NCBI GenBank assembly: GCA_015485945.1 | Contig: WFSM01000163.1 | Coordinates: 1 to 5,872, forward strand | Direction: 5' to 3' | Source: Candidatus Bipolaricaulota bacterium | Lineage (GTDB): Bacteria; Bipolaricaulota; Bipolaricaulia; UBA7950; UBA9294 | DNA: 5,872 bases | Part shown: positions 1 to 5,246 of the stretch, in pieces | How the letters are laid out: every line of letters begins with the position of its first letter | How positions within the stretch are numbered: the stretch's first letter is position 1 | Translations under genes and position numbers: made by a program | Notes under the pieces: generated by a model | The model's database searches: none | Told to the model about the DNA's origin: nothing | The model's input: only the letters and a program-made list of their open reading frames with translations

Positions 1-109
1 GGGGATGTTTCAGCTTTTTCCGGTGGTGTTCTCGCTCCTCATCCTGTATCCGCTGCTGTTCGGGGTGGTGTACTTGATAAATAGCGGATTGGCGCTCGTG
101 TTGCGGTGA
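1..109 (+). CDS. C-terminal fragment of an unidentified membrane protein (5' end outside window)
   Basis: The second reading frame is open from the left edge to a TGA at 107-109 and gives 35 residues. They are strongly hydrophobic (FPVVFSLLILYPLLFGVVYLI) and end in a short tail, SGLALVLR. This looks like the last transmembrane helix of a membrane protein with a single terminal arginine. The other forward frame at the edge hits a TAG at 82-84 and is less convincing. Nothing here identifies the family. The tail does not look like a stomatin/SPFH protein, the usual neighbour of NfeD, because those end in a soluble helical region. The call rests on hydrophobicity and on a sensible stop before a non-coding gap, so it is only moderately secure. 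Confidence 0.5.
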   Translation, partial: GMFQLFPVVFSLLILYPLLFGVVYLINSGLALVLR

Positions 110-117
110 AAAGTGCA

Positions 118-147
118 AGGGCGGCCAAGCTGGTGCTCGACCGCCCT
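118..147 (+). terminator. GC-rich hairpin after the left-edge gene, possible terminator without a T-tract
   Basis: GGGCGG at 119-124 pairs with CCGCCC at 141-146. The stem extends inward through two mismatches (125/140 and 127/138) to a TGGT loop at 131-134, and outward by one A-T pair (118/147). It lies 9 bases after the stop of the upstream fragment, where a terminator is expected. The 3' side continues as CTCCGGG with no run of T, so it is not a standard intrinsic terminator. It could be a weak terminator, an mRNA 3'-end stabiliser or chance pairing in GC-rich DNA. Confidence 0.35.
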
Positions 148-174
148 CTCCGGGTGGTGAAAAAGATGAGGGGG

Positions 175-201
175 TTCCTCAAGTTACGGGCATACTATAA
201 C
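175..201 (+). promoter_or_regulatory. Candidate sigma-70-type promoter for the nfeD-comB-zinc ribbon operon
   Basis: The only AT-rich patch in the gap before the NfeD gene contains TATAAC at 196-201 (overlapped by TACTAT at 193-198), a fair -10 element. The best upstream partner is TTCCTC at 175-180, 15 bases away, which matches TTGACA poorly. If real, transcription would start near 207 and leave an untranslated leader of about 100 bases before the ATG at 306. Support is the position and the -10 alone. Confidence 0.3.
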
Positions 202-236
202 ACATTCCGCAGTGTTTGTCGGTAATGTGTATCACC

Positions 237-276
237 AAACCGCGAAGTCCAGCGGTTTTCCCGCAATTGCAAACCG
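237..276 (+). promoter_or_regulatory. Leader segment with two mutually exclusive hairpins upstream of the NfeD gene
   Basis: AAACCGC at 237-243 is the perfect complement of GCGGTTT at 252-258 (7 bp stem, 8-base loop), followed by one more T. The same CGGTTT at 253-258 can instead pair with a second AAACCG at 271-276; in that form the pairing can restart at 260/269 after one mismatch. Only one hairpin can form at a time. The segment lies between the candidate promoter and the chosen start codon, so it could be an attenuator-like leader. The stems are short, so chance is a serious alternative. No known riboswitch is recognised. Confidence 0.25.
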
Positions 277-305
277 TAGCACAAATGGAGTACCTTAATA
301 CCGTC

Positions 306-1592
306 ATGAAACGGATTGTGGAAATGGGAATAGTAATTGCCATTCTGCTTGGAATGGCGGTTGTCGCGTTCGGGGCCGGGGACATCTATCAGCTTACGTT
401 GAACGGGACAATCAACCCGGTGACCAAAGACATCGTGAAAGCCGCAATCGCACAAGCGGAGAAGGCACACGCGGAATTGCTCATCATCGAGCTTAACACC
501 CCCGGCGGGTTAGGGGAATCGATGCGCGACATTGTGATGGCCGAGTTGGCATCCACGGTGCCGATTGTTGTGTTTGTCGGCCCAGCTGGAGCACGGGCGG
601 CGTCCGCCGGTGCGATTATCACCATGGCGGCGAATATCGCGGCGATGGCGCCGGGCACGAATATCGGCGCCGCTCATCCGGTGGAGCTGATCGGAACCGG
701 CGGTGGATCTGAGAGTAAGACAATGACGGAAAAGGTGACCAATGATGCCGTCGCGTTTGCCAAGTCGGTCGCCCAGGATCGGGGGCGGAACGTGACGTGG
801 GCGGAGAAGGCGGTGCGAGAGTCGAGTTCCCTCACCGCGCAAGAGGCGCTCGATCAGGGCGTGATAAATCTGATCGCTGCTGACATCCCGAATCTTGTGC
901 AAAAACTCAACGGCTACACCCTGCCGGACGGGCGTGTGCTCCATACCACGGGAAAGAAGATTATCAAGATCAGTCCCAGTTTGCGCGAACGACTCCTCGG
1001 CTATCTTGTTGACCCAAACATAGTGTATGTTCTATTCCTTCTCGGGCTGTACGGGCTGATCTTTGAGTTCTTCCATCCTGGAATCGGATTTGGGTTAGTG
1101 ATGGGCGGAATCTGCTTGACGCTGGCGTTTTTCGGGATGCAGATTCTGCCGGTGAACGTAACGGGGGTAATTTTGATACTATTTGGAGTTGTATTGATGG
1201 TTCTTGACGCGTTTACCCCGACACATGGGATCCTCACTACCGGTGGGGTTGTTTCCATGCTCATCGGGTCGTTTACCCTGTTCAACATTCACAACAGCAC
1301 GATCGGGCTGTCGTGGGTGACGATTATCCTCACCGTGGGGACGGTGACAGCGCTGTTTGTGTTTATCATCTCTAAGGCCCTTCTGATCCAACGCAAGCGG
1401 CCGGTGACCGGGCACACCGGATTGGTGGGGAAGACCGGGACGGCACGCAGCTATCTTGATCCCACCGGTAAGGTATTCGTGCACGGGGAATACTGGGACG
1501 CGCGCAGCGCCGCGGGAACGATTGCTCCGGGGGAACGGATCATAGTCGAACGCGTGGAAGGATTGACTCTCGTCGTGAGGAAAGTGAAATGA
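306..1592 (+). CDS. Long-form NfeD family membrane-bound serine protease (ClpP-like, with C-terminal NfeD/OB domain)
   Basis: The start is placed at ATG 306 (428 aa) because MKRIVEMG plus a hydrophobic run to about residue 25 forms a clean signal peptide or anchor. The frame stays open upstream to a TTG at 216, and an ATG at 285 is an alternative. The only SD-like GGAG (287-290) is 15 bases from ATG 306, so the start is uncertain. Residues 26-205 are a ClpP/crotonase-like protease: NTPGG at 64-68, GARAASAG at 95-102 with presumed nucleophile Ser100, APGTNIGAAHP, and Lys143 in EKVTND as general base. These match the Ser-Lys dyad of the archaeal 1510-N protease. About five membrane segments follow (roughly 239-258, 260-282, 286-303, 308-327, 336-360), then a small beta-rich NfeD/OB-fold domain at 371-427. 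Family members are membrane-associated proteases that cleave hydrophobic segments, with stomatin as known partner and substrate; no stomatin gene is visible here. The stop overlaps the start of comB by 4 bases. Confidence 0.9.
   Translation: MKRIVEMGIVIAILLGMAVVAFGAGDIYQLTLNGTINPVTKDIVKAAIAQAEKAHAELLIIELNTPGGLGESMRDIVMAELASTVPIVVFVGPAGARAASAGAIITMAANIAAMAPGTNIGAAHPVELIGTGGGSESKTMTEKVTNDAVAFAKSVAQDRGRNVTWAEKAVRESSSLTAQEALDQGVINLIAADIPNLVQKLNGYTLPDGRVLHTTGKKIIKISPSLRERLLGYLVDPNIVYVLFLLGLYGLIFEFFHPGIGFGLVMGGICLTLAFFGMQILPVNVTGVILILFGVVLMVLDAFTPTHGILTTGGVVSMLIGSFTLFNIHNSTIGLSWVTIILTVGTVTALFVFIISKALLIQRKRPVTGHTGLVGKTGTARSYLDPTGKVFVHGEYWDARSAAGTIAPGERIIVERVEGLTLVVRKVK
1576..1580 (+). promoter_or_regulatory. 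Ribosome binding site for comB, inside the end of the NfeD gene
   Basis: TGAGG lies 8 bases before ATG 1589, a good spacing. It supports that ATG, which overlaps the NfeD stop as ATGA, as the real comB start. Confidence 0.6.
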
Positions 1593-2299
1593 AGGTGCGA
1601 ATCGCCTATGGTGCTGCGGAAGGGGCATCCATTGTCGCATTGGACGGCCCGATTGTGGTGATCGATGCACTGCGCATGAGCGCCACCGTGGTCGTTGCGT
1701 GCGCCCGTGGGATGGAGGTTGTTCCGGTGGCGACGGTGGAGGAAGCGATTGACTGGAAGCGGCACGGTGCACTCACCGCAGGGGAACGGGATGGGATGAA
1801 GATTCCTGCTCTCGACTTGGGAAATTCGCCCGTCGCGGTGGCGCGGCTAAACGGAAGCTCGCCCCGCGTTCTCGCTCTCACTACCTCTAACGGCGTTCCC
1901 GCCGTCCTGTCTGTAATGGCACACTCCGGGGAGGTACTCATCAGTTCCCCGCTCAATTTGTCAGCGTTGGCCGCGCATATTCAGCACATCTCTCCACGTG
2001 AGCTGGGGATCATCGTTGCCGGGCACCGCGGGGTAGAAGCAGCCGAGGACGAAATGACAGCGGCGTTGCTCCTGAACCGGTTGGAAGAGGAAATCCCATC
2101 CGATCTCCCGGCACCGGTCCCGCCCACGCGCCTTGAAGACTACTTCACCGCCTCCCATTCCGGTCGCAAGCTAGCTGCACTTGGCTATGCCGCCGATGTA
2201 TCTTTATGTGCCCAGGTGGATCTGTACCCGATTGTCCCTCGCGTTACCAAACGTGAACAGCGCCCGCGTATCCGGGCGGTCGAGGTGACGGATGACTAA
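1589..2299 (+). CDS. comB: Probable 2-phosphosulfolactate phosphatase, ComB family
   Basis: This 236-residue protein has the usual length of the ComB family (COG2045), Mg-dependent phosphatases that convert 2-phosphosulfolactate to sulfolactate. In methanogens this is the second step of coenzyme M synthesis. Recognised blocks, in order, are VIDALRMSAT (24-33), GERDGMKIPALDLGNSP (65-81), LTTSNG (97-102), GHRG (145-148) with the acidic ED pair at 153-154, SGRKLAALGY (191-200) and CAQVDLYPIVP (207-217). The GERxGxKIxxxDLGNSP block is especially characteristic. It is probably cytoplasmic, with no signal peptide. The start overlaps the NfeD stop (ATGA) and has TGAGG 8 bases upstream; the end overlaps the next gene by 8 bases, so all three are probably one operon. 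No ComA, ComC or other CoM gene is in view. Many bacteria carry ComB homologues without making coenzyme M, so the family call is strong but the true substrate is open. Confidence 0.85.
   Translation: MKVRIAYGAAEGASIVALDGPIVVIDALRMSATVVVACARGMEVVPVATVEEAIDWKRHGALTAGERDGMKIPALDLGNSPVAVARLNGSSPRVLALTTSNGVPAVLSVMAHSGEVLISSPLNLSALAAHIQHISPRELGIIVAGHRGVEAAEDEMTAALLLNRLEEEIPSDLPAPVPPTRLEDYFTASHSGRKLAALGYAADVSLCAQVDLYPIVPRVTKREQRPRIRAVEVTDD
2282..2288 (+). promoter_or_regulatory. Ribosome binding site for the zinc-ribbon gene, inside the end of comB
   Basis: GAGGTGA ends 3 bases before ATG 2292, and its GAGG core ends 6 bases before it. This is a strong Shine-Dalgarno match. It fixes the start of the small downstream gene within comB, 8 bases before the end of the comB stop codon, and argues for coupled translation. 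Confidence 0.6.
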
Positions 2300-2669
2300 A
2301 TTTCTGCTTGCCGCCGGGTTTGTTGTACTGGTAGGAATCATGTCCGCTCTCCTTGCCGTTTTGATTGATATCGATCGTCACGGAGTGACCGTCAACATCG
2401 GGGGTAAGGTCAACCTGACGGGAAGCACGCCGGGGACGTTGGGCAAGGTGAACCTGACGATGGAAAAGCCGGTCGCCCTTGTCGCAACCGGTCCGGATAA
2501 CGCGCCAGTACCAGCCAATTTGTCCATTGCCACCTGTCCTAAGTGCGGAGGAAGCATGGTTCCGGTGCGATGGAACCTTCTTACCGGGGAGATCGTGTGG
2601 AAGTGTTTGGAATGCGGCTACACGACAACCGGTGCTCCCATCAACCGGAATCAATCCGGCGGACATTGA
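2292..2669 (+). CDS. Small membrane-anchored Cys4 zinc-ribbon protein of unknown function
   Basis: The 125-residue product has three parts. Residues 4-26 form a single hydrophobic helix after MTK. Residues 27-80 are a beta-type linker containing GKVNLT twice (38-43 and 51-56). Residues 82-110 form a zinc ribbon with CPKCGG (Cys82, Cys85) and CLECGY (Cys105, Cys108). The knuckles enclose a short hairpin, VPVRWNLLTGEIVWK. Such ribbons bind a structural zinc and often contact nucleic acid or protein partners, but no family is recognised. The start has a strong SD and overlaps comB by 8 bases, so it is probably translated with comB and the NfeD gene. Its 3' end overlaps rsmA, on the other strand, by 19 bases. 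With a lysine before the helix and acidic DID after it, the likely topology puts the ribbon outside the cytoplasm, which is unusual. The intact Cys pairs and good SD make it a real gene; its job is unknown. Confidence 0.75.
   Translation: MTKFLLAAGFVVLVGIMSALLAVLIDIDRHGVTVNIGGKVNLTGSTPGTLGKVNLTMEKPVALVATGPDNAPVPANLSIATCPKCGGSMVPVRWNLLTGEIVWKCLECGYTTTGAPINRNQSGGH
2403..2459 (+). repeat. Internal direct repeat encoding GKVNLT twice
   Basis: GGTAAGGTCAACCTGACG at 2403-2420 and GGCAAGGTGAACCTGACG at 2442-2459 differ at two third-codon positions and encode the same six residues, 39 bases apart. The match lies in the linker between membrane helix and zinc ribbon. It looks like a short internal duplication or a repeated beta-strand motif kept at protein level. 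Confidence 0.6.
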
Positions 2670-3502
2670 CCGAGCTGATCGAAAAGTGCGTGCGTCAGGC
2701 GGTCAAGCTCAGCGAAACTCAGGGTCTCGCCACGGCGGGTGGGATCGATCCCAGTGCGGGCGAGAGCGGCAGCAGCGTGGTCCGGGGGCACGATGTCGCG
2801 TAACGCCCGCCGTAGCATCTTGCGGCGTTTCCCGTACACCGTGCGGACGACAGTGAAGAACTCGTGCTCATTGGCAGTAAACCGCGGTTGCGGTAAGAAC
2901 TTCAGGCGCCATAGGACCGAATCGACTTCCGGAACGGGATAAAACGCCGTTCGCGGTATCCGCCGCATCACCGTGGTTTCAGCATAGGCGGTGGCGAGCA
3001 CCCCAAGAGCCGAACCGTCCACCCCAGGGCTTGCCGTAACCTTGTCCGCCACTTCCGCTTGAGTGATGAGAAGGGCGTGAGTGATCAAGCGGCGGTGTGC
3101 TACAAGTTTGGTTAGGATCGGTGAAGTGATGCGGTAGGGAAGGTTGCCGACGACGTAATACGGTCCGTTTCCAACCGCGGTCGGATCGAACACGAGAAAG
3201 TCGGTCTCCACGATGTTGACATTGTCGTATTTCCCCAGATCGGCGCGCAGGCCAGCGGCAAGGCGATGATCAATCTCGACCGCGATTACCTGCGCTCCCA
3301 GCCGGGCCAGTTCCCGGGTGACCGTCCCCAGTCCGGGGCCGATCTCGATAATCACCTGCGGGGCCGCGTGGTTAACTTCCGCGATAATCTGTGCGAGAAC
3401 ATCGCGATTGACGAGGAAGTTCTGGCCGCGCCGCTTGGTTGGTTCCACCCCGAGGGCGCGTAACCGGGCGATGACGGTGCGCTTATCAGTTAGCTCAGAC
3501 AC
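2651..3502 (-). CDS. rsmA: 16S rRNA (adenine(1518)-N6/adenine(1519)-N6)-dimethyltransferase RsmA/KsgA
   Basis: The 283-residue product dimethylates two adjacent adenines near the 3' end of 16S rRNA in late small-subunit assembly, using S-adenosylmethionine. Visible motifs are GQNFL (26-30), the SAM-binding loop EIGPGLGTVT (53-62), acidic VEID (75-78), Asp101 in ETDF, the catalytic NLPY (120-123), FYPVPEVDS (188-195) and the C-terminal GKRRKMLRRAL and RRGETLSF segments. Length is normal for the bacterial family. The start is a GTG at 3502-3500 that overlaps the end of the upstream hydrolase gene by 8 bases (GTGTCTGA). There is no good SD: the nearest GGA is about 14 bases away. Translation therefore probably relies on coupling to the hydrolase gene. 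No other methionine precedes GQNFL. The stop lies within the oppositely oriented zinc-ribbon gene. The family assignment is very secure. Confidence 0.95.
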   Translation of the reverse strand: MSELTDKRTVIARLRALGVEPTKRRGQNFLVNRDVLAQIIAEVNHAAPQVIIEIGPGLGTVTRELARLGAQVIAVEIDHRLAAGLRADLGKYDNVNIVETDFLVFDPTAVGNGPYYVVGNLPYRITSPILTKLVAHRRLITHALLITQAEVADKVTASPGVDGSALGVLATAYAETTVMRRIPRTAFYPVPEVDSVLWRLKFLPQPRFTANEHEFFTVVRTVYGKRRKMLRRALRDIVPPDHAAAALARTGIDPTRRGETLSFAELDRLTHALFDQLGQCPPD

Positions 3503-5234
3503 CGGCTTTTTGCGCGATCCATCCGGTCACGGCATTGATCACCCGCGGATCGACCGGTTGGTCAAGATGACGGTCCATCAGGTTGGGCGCTTCGGTCTGA
3601 TGGCGCATCAGGTGGTTCAAATCGGGCAGTATGTCGAGGGTAACGGCGGTGTTCCCCGCCGTGTGGAGCGCTTGGGCGAGTAAATCGGCTTCGGCATAGG
3701 GGACCTGGAAATCTTTTTTGCCTTGGATGATCAACACCGGACACGTAACCTTCGCAATCGTCGTCAGTGGATCGTGATGAAAGTTCTCGCGCAGCCAGGT
3801 GAGGGAAGTGGCCGTTATCTGATGGTATTTGTCTTGGGTGAGCCATGGCATCGCGGTTTTGAGCTGATCAAACGTGTAATCGGACCAGTTACCATGACTG
3901 GTACGCACGAAATTTAGGAACTGATCCTCCTGGGCCAATGCCGCATTTACCTGCGCGTCGGTCTTGCCGGCGGCACGGTTCAACTCCTCGATCTGGTGGC
4001 GAATGATGTAATCGAGGGGATGGGCAGGAGCGGCAAGGAGGATGAGCCCGGCGAGATCATGGTCATTCGCGGCGAGCATCGGCCCAATGATGCCGCCTTC
4101 GGAGTGCCCGAGGATGAAAATCCGGTTTGGATCGACGTTAGAGGCGGTTTGAAGTGTCGCGAACGCGGCGCGGGCGTCGGCAACGAAATCATCGAGTGAC
4201 GCAGTTTTAAAATCACCGCTACTCTGTCCGACACCGCGTTTGTCGTACCGCAATGACGCAATCCCATGTGCAGCAAGGGCGGTGGCCAACTGGCTAAAGA
4301 TGTTCGTGCGCAGACCAGGAACATTCTCGTTACGGTCGACGGGACCCGACCCGGCGATCATAAGCACCGCGGGATACGGTCCGTTCCCGGTGGTGGGAAC
4401 CTCCAACGTTCCGGCGAGCGTGACGGTGCCGCTGTTGAATTTGACCGGTTGCTCCCGTCCCGCTGTGGAAGTGGGCGACGGGCCGGTGCTTGCGGCAGCG
4501 TTATACATGACGCCATGTGGGAACATCGTTTGATCGTACGCGGTAACGTGTTGTGCCGGGTTGAACAGAGCAGCAAGACGGCCGTTGTAGGTGACGATCG
4601 TGATCGACAAGTCCCCCAGCATCAGGGTGTAGCGTTTTCCGGAATACGGCTTCCCGCCTGAGGTGAACGTGACTTGATCAGGGCCATCAAGATGGGCAGG
4701 AAGCGCCAACAGCGCCTGAGGTACGACCGCGGTAAAACTGCGGTTCAGCTTTTCCGCCCGCGCCGCCATGATAAGCAGTTGGTACTGGCTCACGAGGTTG
4801 TTGTCGAGGATGAACGTATTGCTGCGGTCGGGGATGTCACGTGTTTGTACCTGTTTCCCCGCTTGCACTTCAAGGTGTAATTTTGTTCCCCGTGGTTGTG
4901 CCGACACGATCTGTGATGCAGACTGGGTTTCTAGCGCCAGCTGGTAGAACGCTAATGAAAACTGCGGTGTAAGCTGGTACTGCTGGGCAAGGGTTGCCTT
5001 TTTGCTCCCCGCGCTCACTTTAGCTTGAGAAATGAGGATGTAGCCGTCTTTAGGCGTGTACACGAGGCTGTAATTCTCAGTTATGATTGTGGCCCCATTT
5101 TGATTGACGACGAACTTTCCCATCCCCATGAGTTCCTGTGTCGGCGTGCGCGCTGGGTGGTGAACCGGAGCAAGGAGCAAAAACGCGAGGATGCCCGCAA
5201 TCAATGCGGCTGCAATTAAGATGATCTTTGACAT
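3495..5234 (-). CDS. Exported or membrane-anchored alpha/beta hydrolase with an unrecognised N-terminal domain
   Basis: The 579-residue product starts with a signal peptide or anchor (hydrophobic residues 4-22, no lipobox cysteine). Residues 40-240 form a beta-rich region I do not recognise. A Pro/Ser/Thr linker follows at about 249-258 (STGPSPTSTA), then a complete alpha/beta hydrolase domain from about 265 to 575. The hydrolase part shows AGSGPVDRNEN (294-304, oxyanion region), RYDKRGVGQSSG (329-340), the nucleophile elbow GHSEGG (376-381, Ser378), Asp509 in GKKDFQV and His541 in PDLNHLMRH. The triad is intact, so it should be an active serine esterase, acyl hydrolase or peptidase acting outside the cytoplasm; the substrate cannot be read. 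The overall pattern is COG1073-like. ATG 5234 has a strong SD, GAGGGGG, 5 bases upstream. The gene lies 10 bases after the ABC permease gene and overlaps rsmA by 8 bases, so all three are probably cotranscribed. Confidence 0.88.
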   Translation of the reverse strand: MSKIILIAAALIAGILAFLLLAPVHHPARTPTQELMGMGKFVVNQNGATIITENYSLVYTPKDGYILISQAKVSAGSKKATLAQQYQLTPQFSLAFYQLALETQSASQIVSAQPRGTKLHLEVQAGKQVQTRDIPDRSNTFILDNNLVSQYQLLIMAARAEKLNRSFTAVVPQALLALPAHLDGPDQVTFTSGGKPYSGKRYTLMLGDLSITIVTYNGRLAALFNPAQHVTAYDQTMFPHGVMYNAAASTGPSPTSTAGREQPVKFNSGTVTLAGTLEVPTTGNGPYPAVLMIAGSGPVDRNENVPGLRTNIFSQLATALAAHGIASLRYDKRGVGQSSGDFKTASLDDFVADARAAFATLQTASNVDPNRIFILGHSEGGIIGPMLAANDHDLAGLILLAAPAHPLDYIIRHQIEELNRAAGKTDAQVNAALAQEDQFLNFVRTSHGNWSDYTFDQLKTAMPWLTQDKYHQITATSLTWLRENFHHDPLTTIAKVTCPVLIIQGKKDFQVPYAEADLLAQALHTAGNTAVTLDILPDLNHLMRHQTEAPNLMDRHLDQPVDPRVINAVTGWIAQKAGV

Positions 5235-5239
5235 CGTTA

Positions 5240-5246
5240 CCCCCTC
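5240..5246 (-). promoter_or_regulatory. Ribosome binding site for the hydrolase gene, overlapping the permease stop
   Basis: Read on the minus strand, GAGGGGG ends 5 bases before the ATG at 5234-5232 and shares bases with the TGA stop of the permease gene (5247-5245). This fixes the hydrolase start and suggests coupling of the two genes. Confidence 0.65.

Noticed and set aside
510..944. 144-codon minus-strand open frame opposite the NfeD gene
   Set aside because: It lies wholly inside the protease domain, is rich in Arg/His as expected of a shadow frame in GC-rich DNA, and shows no domain.
1179..1772. 197-codon minus-strand open frame across the NfeD/comB junction
   Set aside because: Its composition (Pro, Arg, His, Ser) is typical of an antisense shadow, and both plus-strand genes there have clear family motifs.
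2645..2659. Small hairpin CCGGA/TCCGG as a bidirectional terminator
   Set aside because: It has only 5 bp, no T-tract on either strand, and lies in coding sequence of the zinc-ribbon gene.
2479..2856. 125-codon plus-strand frame running from the zinc-ribbon gene into rsmA
   Set aside because: It overlaps two supported genes, has low-complexity Arg/Gly composition and no start signal.
4266..4661. 131-codon plus-strand frame opposite the hydrolase gene
   Set aside because: It is antisense to the conserved hydrolase domain start and linker, with no recognisable motif or ribosome binding site.
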